Assembly: GCF_021390675.1 (NCBI RefSeq)
Contig: NZ_JAJEJV010000004.1
Span: 2,666,001-2,730,000, forward strand
Source of the DNA: Dyella sp. 2HG41-7
Lineage (GTDB): Bacteria > Pseudomonadota > Gammaproteobacteria > Xanthomonadales > Rhodanobacteraceae
Direction of reading: 5' to 3'
Length of the DNA stretch: 64,000 nucleotides
The notes beneath the pieces were generated by a model that worked only from the letters and a program-made list of their open reading frames with translations, searched no databases and was not told the origin of the DNA. A program made the position numbers and the translations under genes. This document shows positions 1 to 7,927 of this stretch, in pieces; position 1 is the first letter of the stretch; each line of letters starts with the position of its first letter.

Positions 1-1
1 G

Positions 2-526
2 CTGATTGTGCTCGCCTTGTGCCTGGGGCTTGCTTACATTTCCACGCTCTTTGGGTTGGCCGCGATTATCGGCGCGTTCCTCGCCGGCATGATCGCATCG
101 GAAACGCGTCAGCAACACACGCTGGAACAACAAATCCAACCGTTGCTCGCCTTGCTGACACCGTTCTTCTTCGTGTTGACCGGCAGCAAGATCGATTTGC
201 ATCAATTGGCGAGCACTGACGCGATCATCGCCCTCACCGTCGTCACCGTGATAGCGATCATTTCCAAATTGCTGGGTGGCTTTTTGGGATCGTTGTCGCT
301 CGGTCGCGCGAGCGCCGCGATCATCGGCTTTGGCATGGTGCCGCGCGGCGAAGTAGGTGTGGTGATCGCCAGTCTTGGACTTGCCGCCGGCGTTTTCAGC
401 GATCGGATGTACGCGATCATCGTGGCGATGTCGCTGCTGACGGCCATGATCACACCACCCATTCTCGCGTGGTTACTGCGGCGAGCCGTGGACTCGGAAA
501 TGAAGCCTCAACCGCGCGATGCCTGA
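2..526 (+). CDS. Kef-type (CPA2) cation:proton antiporter, C-terminal part
   Basis: The reading frame is open from the window edge, so the gene begins upstream and only about the last 174 residues are seen. They form several hydrophobic helices with a conserved-looking stretch near the end (GFGMVPRGEVGVV), which is typical of the Na+/H+ and K+/H+ exchanger domain of the CPA2 (Kef/NhaP-like) family. Such proteins exchange monovalent cations for protons across the inner membrane. The visible end stops soon after the last helix, with no TrkA-N (RCK) domain, so this looks like a short antiporter without the KefB/KefC regulatory tail. The last 19 bp overlap the end of the convergent photolyase gene. 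The ion specificity cannot be read from this fragment. Confidence 0.85.
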   Translation: MIVLALCLGLAYISTLFGLAAIIGAFLAGMIASETRQQHTLEQQIQPLLALLTPFFFVLTGSKIDLHQLASTDAIIALTVVTVIAIISKLLGGFLGSLSLGRASAAIIGFGMVPRGEVGVVIASLGLAAGVFSDRMYAIIVAMSLLTAMITPPILAWLLRRAVDSEMKPQPRDA

Positions 527-1923
527 TAGGCGGCCAGCGCAGCTTGCCTGGATTCGCCTAAGTCGATCATCGAGGATGGATAACCGCTGCGTTTAAGCAG
601 TTGTGGATCTTTCCAAGGCTCATGCAACAACGCATCGGACGCGTTGGCGAGTTCCGGCAGCCATCGACGCAGATATTCTCCCTTCGCGTCGAACTTTTGC
701 GCCTGCGTGACGGGATTGAATACGCGAAAGTAAGGCGCGGCATCGGCGCCGCAACCGGCTACCCATTGCCAACCCAAGGTGTTGTTGGCCAAATCCGCAT
801 CTACCAAGGTATCCCAAAACCAACGCGCGCCGTGCAGCCAGTGCAAGCGAAGATTCTTGGTAAGAAAACTCGCCACCACCATGCGTACGCGATTGTGCAT
901 CCAGCCTGTGTGCCACAACTCGCGCATGCCAGCGTCGACTAATGGAATACCAGTACGGCCCTGCTGCCAGCGTTGCAGAGTGTTTTCTCCTGCCTCTGTC
1001 CAGACAAAGCCGCTAAATCGCGGATTGAAATTTTCCGTGGGCGTCCTCGGAAAGTGATAAAGCAGGTAGTGCGCAAATTCGCGCCAACCAAGTTCGCGCA
1101 AAAAGGGCTCGATATCCGGCCTTCGCTTTGTATCCCTGCGCCGTAGCCGTTGCATCAGATCGTAATGAACCTGATGCGGCGTGATTTCTCCAAAATGCAG
1201 ATGCGGCGACAAACGCGACGTCCCATGCCGAGCCGGAAGGTCGCGCCCCGTGGCGTAACCGCCAAGCGCATCGTCTGCAAAAAGCTCAAGCGCCGCAAAA
1301 GCGCCCTGCTCACCAGGCTGCCACGCTTCGTGCAACCCCTGATCCCAAGCGACGCGCGGCAACAACTCCAAATCATCTACCGACAAAGCGCCTGGCAGAG
1401 GTGCCGTAGGCACCACCGACGGAGCCGGCAACGGTTCGGAGGGTTCGACCAGCGTGCGCAACTTGCGCCAGTAAGGAGTGAATACGCGATACGGCTGGCC
1501 TTCCTGCGTCAGCAACTGTGTCGGCTCTTGCCATAAGGCACCGCCGAAGCTATGCACCGCGATACCTTTTTCACGCAACGCCGACTTGATGCGCGCATCG
1601 CGAGCCACCGCCGCCGGGTCGTAAAGACGATGCCAGTAGACGGTATCCGCGCCGGTCTGCGCGATGACATCCAGCAATAGCTGAAGACTGTCGCCTTTTC
1701 GAATATGAAGCGCGCTTTGACGGGATCGTAAATCGTTGTCCAAAGCCGTCAGAGAATGATGCAGCCACCAACGGCTGGCCGCACCAGGTTGCCAGTCCCC
1801 TTCTTCCTGCGGAGCGTGGATATAAAGCGGCACGACGCGAGAACTGTCGGCACACGCACGATGAAGCGCCGCGTGATCAGCGAGGCGTAGATCCCGACGA
1901 AACCAGACGATGGCAGTACTCAT
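508..1923 (-). CDS. phrB: Deoxyribodipyrimidine photo-lyase (class I)
   Basis: Light-driven flavoenzyme that splits cyclobutane pyrimidine dimers in DNA. The 471-residue protein has the usual size. The N-terminal Rossmann-like antenna domain opens with IVWFRRDLRLADH. The C-terminal half carries the FAD-binding and DNA-binding helices, including GWREFAHYLLYHFP, the run DADLANNTLGWQWVAGCG and the closing RVFNPVTQAQKFD. The start is the ATG at 1923, although no strong ribosome binding site precedes it. It lies 55 bp downstream of the RND permease gene in the same direction and could be partly co-transcribed with it. It converges on the antiporter gene with a 19-bp overlap. Family assignment is firm; whether the antenna cofactor is a folate or a deazaflavin is not visible. 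Confidence 0.95.
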   Translation of the reverse strand: MSTAIVWFRRDLRLADHAALHRACADSSRVVPLYIHAPQEEGDWQPGAASRWWLHHSLTALDNDLRSRQSALHIRKGDSLQLLLDVIAQTGADTVYWHRLYDPAAVARDARIKSALREKGIAVHSFGGALWQEPTQLLTQEGQPYRVFTPYWRKLRTLVEPSEPLPAPSVVPTAPLPGALSVDDLELLPRVAWDQGLHEAWQPGEQGAFAALELFADDALGGYATGRDLPARHGTSRLSPHLHFGEITPHQVHYDLMQRLRRRDTKRRPDIEPFLRELGWREFAHYLLYHFPRTPTENFNPRFSGFVWTEAGENTLQRWQQGRTGIPLVDAGMRELWHTGWMHNRVRMVVASFLTKNLRLHWLHGARWFWDTLVDADLANNTLGWQWVAGCGADAAPYFRVFNPVTQAQKFDAKGEYLRRWLPELANASDALLHEPWKDPQLLKRSGYPSSMIDLGESRQAALAAYQASRG

Positions 1924-1978
1924 GCCATCAGTGTGACGGGATTTTCGCCCACCGCAAATAGCCGTGGGCGATGTAGCG

Positions 1979-4900
1979 CTAAGCGTGAGCTTTGCGTGAC
2001 CGCATCAGCGTTGCATACAACACTGGCATCACCAGCAGCACGAGCGGCACCTGCACCAGCAGGCCTGCGATAATCGCGACGGCCAGCGGTTGCTGCATCT
2101 GAGACCCCGAACCTAAGGCAAGCGCCAAAGGCAACAGCGTGAGAATGGCGGCCATGGTCGACATCAGAATGGGGCGCATGCGATGCCGCGCCGCCATCAA
2201 CAGCGCGTCGTGCAGGGGCGTCTCCGGAGCAACGTCTTCCAGCTCGGAGAAATAGAAGATCGCCACTTCGGTCACGATACCCACGATCATGGTCATGCCC
2301 ATCATCGCCGAAATATTCAGCTCGATGCCGGTTAACCACAACCCGATAAACACCGCGCTCATCGCCAGCAACGGCATCACCATGATCACTAGCGCGATGC
2401 GGAAGCTTTCGTACAAGAACAGCAACAAGGTGAATACCAAGGCGATCGCCGCCAGTAACACCACCGTCAACCCGCGGAACGCTTCCTGCTGTTGTTGATA
2501 CAAACCACCGAGCTCGTAGTACATACCCTTTGGCAACATATTCGGCCGGGCCAGCATGGCTTTGACGTCCGCAATGGTCGCGCCCATGCTGCGTCCGCTG
2601 ATACGCCCCGTTACCGCCACCATGCGCTTGAGGTTGCTACGCGTGATTTCCGGCTGTCCTTGCACGATCTGCACGCTCGCCACTTGCGACAACGGAAACA
2701 GATGTCCGTCCGCGGCGCGAATGGGCAGCGATTCGACTTGTTCGATACGCTTATACGACGACGTTGGCAGACGAACGCGAATGCCGACCATCTTGCCGTT
2801 CGCGGGAAGCTGCGCGGCAACCGTGCCTTCGATCGCCGCATCCACCTGATCGCGTACAGCTGCCGGATCAAGTCCCTGCAGCGCAGCTTTTGCGGGGTCC
2901 ACCGTCATCGTCAGCGCATCACCCGCCGGGTTGATGCCATTGAGTACGCCGTTGACGCCATTGACCTTGCCCAACGCATCCGCCACGCGTTGCGCGGTGT
3001 CATTCAGTTCGTCGGCGTTGTCGCTATAAAGCTGGATTTCAATCGGCTGCGGCACGGCGACCAGATCGCCAATCATGTCTTCCATCAGCTGCGACACTTC
3101 CACATCGAGGCCTGGCACTTTCTCTTCCGCCTCTTTGCGGATGTCGTTCATCACTTCTTCCGTGGACGGGCGCGATCCGTTTTTCAGTCGAACGAAAATA
3201 TCGCCTGTATTGGCTTCGGTGAGTGCGTCGCCGAGCTGCAAACCGGTTCGACGCGAATAGGTGTCCACGTAAGGATTGGCCCGGATGATCGCTTCAACTT
3301 GATTGAGCAGTCGGCCTGTTTCTTCCAACGACGTGCCAGGCTTGGAAATATAGTCGAACGTAAAGCCGCCTTCGTCCATCGCCGGCATAAAACCGGTACC
3401 GACCTGCGTGAAGGCAAGTACGCCCACGACAATGAGTGGCAGCACCATGACCGCAACCCAGATCGGACGCTTCAACCAGCGTTGCAGCAAACCTTCGTAA
3501 CGATTCTTGATATGCAGCGAAAGGCCTTTCGCCTCATGATCGCCGGCGTGTTTTTGATCAAGCAACCGCTCCGAAAGCAACGGCACAACGATCCACGTAA
3601 GCAAATAGGAAATAACCAGCGCACTGGCCATCGTCAAAGACAAGGCCTGGAAGAATGCGCCCGTCACGCCAGTAAGAAACGCCAGCGGAATAAATATAAC
3701 GACGGTCGCAGCACTGGATCCGGTAAGCGGACGCGTGAACTCCCACGCCGCGCGAGCGATCCGCTCGCTCACTTCACCCGGCGCGCCCTTCAACCGGCGC
3801 ATGATGTGTTCCTGCATCACGATGACGTCGTCGATGATCAAACCGACCGCCGCCGCCATGCCGCCGAGCGTCATCATGTTGAAGCTCATGCCCAACACAT
3901 GCAGCAGCAACACGGTGATCGCCAATACGGCGGGCACCACCAGCATCGCAACGATGATCACGCGCGTATTGCGCAGGAACAAAAACAACACCAAACCGGC
4001 GAGCACGATGCCGATCAAGATGGCATCGCGTACGCTGCCCGCCGCGCCGGTAACCAACTGGGATTGATCGTACCAATTGGCGAGCGTTACACCCGCCGGC
4101 ATCTGCGACCCATAATCTTGCAGTCGTTGTTTGACATCCCGTGCGATCTGCACGCTATTGCCATCCGGCTGCTGCAGGATCTGCATCAGCACCGCATCCT
4201 GACCATCGGCCGTCACGCGTATCCACTGCGGCACATGGCTCAGCGTCACATCGGCAATGTCGCCCAGACGCACCACGCCATGGCTGTCCGCGCGCACCAC
4301 GATTTGGCGCAACGCGGCGATCGTGTTTGGTTGATTGTCCGCCAGCAGCAGATAGAGTTTGTAGTGATCGGAAACGTGTCCCATCGCTTCGATGGTCGCG
4401 GCATGGCTGACCGCCGTCGCCACGTCGTTTAGGCTTAAATCTTGTGCGCGCAGACGATTGGGATCGACATCGGCGTGAAATTCAGCAACTTCGCCGCCTT
4501 GCACGCTGACGCGCGCCACGCCGGGGATACTGCTAAGCAAGGGGCGCAACTGATATTGCGCCAAGTCGTACAGCGCGCTCGGCGACAGCGTATGCGAACG
4601 CAGGCTGTAGGCCAGCATGGGGTACGAACTGGGATCCATGCGACGACTGGTGAGTTGCGTGCCGGCGGGCAACTCGGGCAACACCTGGCTCGCTGCGGCA
4701 TTGATGTCGCCGAGCGCGCGACTCATGTCCGTGCCCCACGCGAACGAGATCGCAATATCCGCGCTGCCGCGACTGGTGGTCGACCGCACATCGCGCACAC
4801 CGGGCACGCGACGCAACGCCGTTTCAATGGGCGTCGTTACCGCAATCGCCATTTGATCGGCGGGACGGTCGCCAGCATCCAGCGAGAGCATAACGCGCGG

Positions 4901-5026
4901 AAACGCCACATTCGGAAACAACGCCACCGGCATGAACACCGCACTGCCGATGCCGCCAAGCGTCGCCATCAGCACGAGAAAAAGAAGCGAGCGCCAATGG
5001 CGCTGCATCCATGCAGTCACACTCAC
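1979..5026 (-). CDS. RND efflux transporter permease (AcrB/CzcA type)
   Basis: Inner-membrane proton-driven pump of a tripartite efflux system, 1015 residues, a normal length for the family. An N-terminal helix is followed by a large periplasmic loop (about residues 40-330), six helices, a second periplasmic loop and six more helices. The acidic pair in transmembrane helix 4 expected for proton relay is present as GLIIDDVIVMQ (Asp399, Asp400). The second half contains GIVTEVAIFYFSELE in place of the more usual DN/DD pattern of HAE-1 pumps. The gene starts with GTG, and this codon overlaps the TGA of the adaptor gene (GTGA), so translation is probably coupled. It is third in the operon after the outer-membrane factor and adaptor. 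The substrate (metal or organic) cannot be decided from sequence alone. Confidence 0.92.
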   Translation of the reverse strand: MSVTAWMQRHWRSLLFLVLMATLGGIGSAVFMPVALFPNVAFPRVMLSLDAGDRPADQMAIAVTTPIETALRRVPGVRDVRSTTSRGSADIAISFAWGTDMSRALGDINAAASQVLPELPAGTQLTSRRMDPSSYPMLAYSLRSHTLSPSALYDLAQYQLRPLLSSIPGVARVSVQGGEVAEFHADVDPNRLRAQDLSLNDVATAVSHAATIEAMGHVSDHYKLYLLLADNQPNTIAALRQIVVRADSHGVVRLGDIADVTLSHVPQWIRVTADGQDAVLMQILQQPDGNSVQIARDVKQRLQDYGSQMPAGVTLANWYDQSQLVTGAAGSVRDAILIGIVLAGLVLFLFLRNTRVIIVAMLVVPAVLAITVLLLHVLGMSFNMMTLGGMAAAVGLIIDDVIVMQEHIMRRLKGAPGEVSERIARAAWEFTRPLTGSSAATVVIFIPLAFLTGVTGAFFQALSLTMASALVISYLLTWIVVPLLSERLLDQKHAGDHEAKGLSLHIKNRYEGLLQRWLKRPIWVAVMVLPLIVVGVLAFTQVGTGFMPAMDEGGFTFDYISKPGTSLEETGRLLNQVEAIIRANPYVDTYSRRTGLQLGDALTEANTGDIFVRLKNGSRPSTEEVMNDIRKEAEEKVPGLDVEVSQLMEDMIGDLVAVPQPIEIQLYSDNADELNDTAQRVADALGKVNGVNGVLNGINPAGDALTMTVDPAKAALQGLDPAAVRDQVDAAIEGTVAAQLPANGKMVGIRVRLPTSSYKRIEQVESLPIRAADGHLFPLSQVASVQIVQGQPEITRSNLKRMVAVTGRISGRSMGATIADVKAMLARPNMLPKGMYYELGGLYQQQQEAFRGLTVVLLAAIALVFTLLLFLYESFRIALVIMVMPLLAMSAVFIGLWLTGIELNISAMMGMTMIVGIVTEVAIFYFSELEDVAPETPLHDALLMAARHRMRPILMSTMAAILTLLPLALALGSGSQMQQPLAVAIIAGLLVQVPLVLLVMPVLYATLMRSRKAHA

Positions 5027-6105
5027 TTGGACGACTCCTGCTGCTCGCGCACCGCGTCGCCATCGTCCAACTCGTAGTTGCCGAGCACGATGACGCGCAT
5101 TTTGCCGTCGAGCGAACCTTGTACACCAACGGTGTCGCCTTGCGGATGTTTCAGCGTGACGTCGATGCGCTTGGCGTGATCGTGATCGTCGACAAACACG
5201 TAATCGCCTTTGTCGTCATGCAAGACAGCGCTGCGCGGCAGCGCCCACGCGGTGTAGTTCGTCGTTTCAATCGTCGCCTGCACCGCTGCACCCGATACCA
5301 GTACGTTTCCGGCGTCAGGCGGGAGTTCGACCTGCAAGGGCAGCAGATGCGTTTGGGCATCGATCGCGTGGCCGACCACATCGAGTCGCCCATGCAAGGC
5401 ATCGTTGGAACCGTAAGTGCTTTGCACGTCGACCGACATACCGGCTTTCAGCCTTGCGCCCTCTTCCGGTTGCGCGCCGAGACGTGCGACCAACGCGTGC
5501 GATGGCGCGAAATTAAGCAACGCCGTGCCGGCTTGAAACCGATCGCCGAGATTGACGTTGAGCGCTGTCACGACACCATCGGCGGGCGCGGCGATGGTCT
5601 CCTCCGCCGTGCCACCGCCCAGCGCACGTTGCGCTTCCACGCCTGCTTTGGCGTCGTCCAGCGCCTTCTGAGCGGTGGCGACCTGAGACTGCGTAGCAAG
5701 GTGCTGTGCGGCCATTTGTTGTGTGCGCTTGAACTCACCCGTCGCCAGATCCAAGGCGCTTTGCGCTTGCAAGAACGCGTTGCGTGCAACGGGATCGGGC
5801 GCCACGCGCAGCAGCGCCTGTCCGCGCTGCACGGATTGCCCGGTTGCCGTCGTCACGCCAATTACTTGACCGCCGTGCCCCAAATTGACCGTGCTGGCGC
5901 GATGCGGATCGCCCACGGCAGTACCCCACGCCTGGATGGTGTCATGGAACGCCTGGTTGACAGGTGCGGCGGTGGTCACCAGCACCGTTCCTTTCACTTC
6001 CGGCGCTGCGTCGTCGTCATCGCCGCCACCGTGTCCACCGCATCCGGCCAGTAGTGCAAGCAGCAACGCCGCCAGTGCGGCACGTGTCAGGACAAGTCGA
6101 TTCAT
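5023..6105 (-). CDS. RND efflux periplasmic adaptor lipoprotein (HlyD/MFP family)
   Basis: Links the inner-membrane RND pump to the outer-membrane channel. The 360-residue protein begins with a lipoprotein signal ending in the lipobox LLAGC, so it should be lipid-anchored in the periplasm. Directly after the cysteine is a Gly/His/Asp-rich linker (GGHGGGDDDD). The biotinyl-lipoyl-like half-motifs, a coiled-coil hairpin around AQSALDLATGEFKRTQQ, and beta-barrel segments follow in the usual order. Its start overlaps the stop of the outer-membrane factor gene (ATGA), and its stop overlaps the start of the permease gene (GTGA). The three genes therefore form one tightly coupled operon. The acidic linker could bind metal, but that is only a suggestion. 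Confidence 0.9.
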   Translation of the reverse strand: MNRLVLTRAALAALLLALLAGCGGHGGGDDDDAAPEVKGTVLVTTAAPVNQAFHDTIQAWGTAVGDPHRASTVNLGHGGQVIGVTTATGQSVQRGQALLRVAPDPVARNAFLQAQSALDLATGEFKRTQQMAAQHLATQSQVATAQKALDDAKAGVEAQRALGGGTAEETIAAPADGVVTALNVNLGDRFQAGTALLNFAPSHALVARLGAQPEEGARLKAGMSVDVQSTYGSNDALHGRLDVVGHAIDAQTHLLPLQVELPPDAGNVLVSGAAVQATIETTNYTAWALPRSAVLHDDKGDYVFVDDHDHAKRIDVTLKHPQGDTVGVQGSLDGKMRVIVLGNYELDDGDAVREQQESSK

Positions 6106-7466
6106 GGCTTAGATGTCGATGCAGAAGAGGGTTGAAGATCGGTGCTGCCGAGCATGGCTTCCAAGGCAATCGCCTGCTGCGATTGCTGATCGCGCGCGGC
6201 GATGTAATCCATGTCTGCGCTAAGCGCATTGGCGCGGATAGACAAATACGTCGGCCAATCGATCAGGCCTTTTTGCCAAGCCGTTTCGGCGGCGCGGCGC
6301 GCATCGTCCAAACGCTTCGATTGCGCTTGCGATTGATCGCGCTGTTTGGCAAGCGTGTCTTGATCGATCATCAACTGGCGGATGTCGTTGCGCGTGTTCA
6401 AGACACGGCCTTCGTAGTCGTCCTTGAGCTGTTGTCGAGTGGCTTTCTCGATGGCGATATTTCCGCGATTGCGATCGAACAAAGGCAAAGTAATGCCGAT
6501 ATTGATGCCGTGCGAAAGCACGCCGGAGTTGTCTTTTTGGCGATCGACGCCGAACGTCAGCGCCGGAAACTGTGCGCGAATCGCACCGCGATACGTCGCT
6601 TCCTGCGCTTTATACCCAGCCTGCAAAGCCAAAAGATCCGGACGTCGTTCCGGCAAACTCGCCAGCGCGGCGTTGACTTGTTCCGGTGTCGGCGATGTCT
6701 GGAACGGTTCACCAATCAAATCCAGCGGCGCATCCGGCGCCAGGCCCAACAACACGCGCATATCGTGTTCAGCTTGGTGCAATTGCACGGTGCAGTCAGT
6801 CACGCGCTTGTTGGCGTCGGCGTATGCGTTCAAGCCAGCGCTCGCCGCGTCGTACGTCAGATTGCCATCTTGTAATGCTTTACGCACGAAACCATCGATG
6901 GGCTTTAAGGCCGCCTCTTCCGCGGCGAGTTCGCGTTGCTGCTCGCGCAAAGACACCACTTGGTTGAACAGCTGGCGCGCCTGGGCAATGGTTTGCCACT
7001 CCGCCCATAACAGATCCAGATTCACTTGGTCCGCCTGGCTTTTGGCTGCGGCTTTGCGAGTCGAGCGGGTCAGCAAACTGGTGATGTCCTCGCTAATACC
7101 GTAGGCCGACGAGGTCATATACCCAGGCACCGGATGCGCGAGGTATTCCTGGTTGATCGAAAGCTGCGGGTCCGGGAGCAGCCCCGCCGCAAACGACTGA
7201 GCACGAGCCACGCCCAACTGATCGCGCATGACTTTCAGATCGGGATTGTTGGCGACGGCCAAAATCGCGACGTCCGTGACATCCATCCCGTGCGAAAGAT
7301 CAAAACGGTGAGATCGCAACGCCGGCAGAGGCATGTCCGCCGTGCTGACTGAAAGTTGCGAAACGTCCTTGGCGCCCTGCCCCTCGCCGAGCGGCAAGGA
7401 CGAATAGGTGGCGCAACCGGCGATCCAGACCGAACCTGCCAATGCGACTAGTCGCCATGTACGCAT
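6102..7466 (-). CDS. Outer-membrane efflux protein (TolC/OprM family lipoprotein)
   Basis: Forms the outer-membrane and periplasmic channel of the efflux complex. I place the start at the ATG at 7466, giving 454 residues. It is preceded by AAGGA at a suitable distance, and the protein then opens with a clean lipoprotein signal ending in WIAGC. A longer reading frame upstream exists but would bury the signal peptide. The body shows two repeated OEP domains with long amphipathic helices, e.g. LREQQRELAAEEAALK and the RDQSQAQSKRLDDARR stretch, as expected for TolC-like tubes. It is first in the operon, followed with 4-bp overlaps by the adaptor and pump. The promoter should lie in the 460-bp gap upstream, but I do not see a convincing one. 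Confidence 0.9.
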   Translation of the reverse strand: MRTWRLVALAGSVWIAGCATYSSLPLGEGQGAKDVSQLSVSTADMPLPALRSHRFDLSHGMDVTDVAILAVANNPDLKVMRDQLGVARAQSFAAGLLPDPQLSINQEYLAHPVPGYMTSSAYGISEDITSLLTRSTRKAAAKSQADQVNLDLLWAEWQTIAQARQLFNQVVSLREQQRELAAEEAALKPIDGFVRKALQDGNLTYDAASAGLNAYADANKRVTDCTVQLHQAEHDMRVLLGLAPDAPLDLIGEPFQTSPTPEQVNAALASLPERRPDLLALQAGYKAQEATYRGAIRAQFPALTFGVDRQKDNSGVLSHGINIGITLPLFDRNRGNIAIEKATRQQLKDDYEGRVLNTRNDIRQLMIDQDTLAKQRDQSQAQSKRLDDARRAAETAWQKGLIDWPTYLSIRANALSADMDYIAARDQQSQQAIALEAMLGSTDLQPSSASTSKP

Positions 7467-7927
7467 ACCGAACAGTCCTTGGCAAAAGGGTGAATCTTGA
7501 AGCAACCGCACCGGCAAGTCTCCGCTCGAGTGACCTCGACGGTGGCAGAGACTACCGATCGTTGCTTAGCGAACTCTTTGCAGCGATGTGACGGCCGGCA
7601 GGTTCTTTTCGAGCCAAAGGCGATTCGGGGCTGGAAACCCGATTTCCACTTCGCAAGAAGTTGTACCGCTAATCCCTTACCCTTGAATGTGAAGAGAAAA
7701 ATCAAATCTTCGATATTTCAATGAGTTGTAGTTGACGAAGGCCGTCGAACTTATTGATATACGACAGATTTTGTAAATCGCCCTTCATATGTTTCAAAAC
7801 AGGCCGATATCCGTGTGAGCTCACACAAACTTCACGCCCTAAATTGTTTTATTCTTAGGCTGAGCCAAGGGGAAAACGTGGAACAAGGCTCTGATTTTTT
7901 GTAGGTCTTTCTTTGCAGGGGAAACGC
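7467..7927. other. 460-bp divergent control region between efflux operon and MASE1 gene
   Basis: No convincing coding sequence lies here. It should hold the promoter of the efflux operon (leftward) and of the MASE1 sensor gene (rightward). A weak rightward candidate is TTGACG at 7731-7736, with poor -10 matches around 7754-7761. The AT content rises in 7680-7860 compared with the flanks, as expected of a regulatory stretch. A perfect 14-bp palindrome within it is listed separately. Confidence 0.5.
7813..7826. promoter_or_regulatory. Perfect 14-bp palindrome, candidate operator
   Basis: GTGTGAGCTCACAC reads the same on both strands and sits 101 bp upstream of the MASE1 gene start. The half-site TGTGA resembles a CRP/Clp half-site, but the two halves are separated by 2 bp rather than 6, so a standard CRP-type dimer should not fit. 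A dimeric regulator of another family is possible. No second copy was noticed in the window. Confidence 0.35.

Noticed and set aside
2492-4432. Long plus-strand open frame (646 codons) inside the RND permease gene
   Set aside because: It lies antisense to a clear RND permease, is rich in His/Arg/Gln as typical for antisense GC-rich frames, and matches no family.
7448-7705. Minus-strand open frame of 85 codons with a Cys-rich end, overlapping the start of the outer-membrane factor gene
   Set aside because: It runs in another frame through the well-supported signal peptide region and has no good ribosome binding site or recognisable domain.
7813-7826. CRP/Clp binding site
   Set aside because: Half-sites match, but the spacing is 2 bp instead of 6; kept only as an unassigned palindrome.
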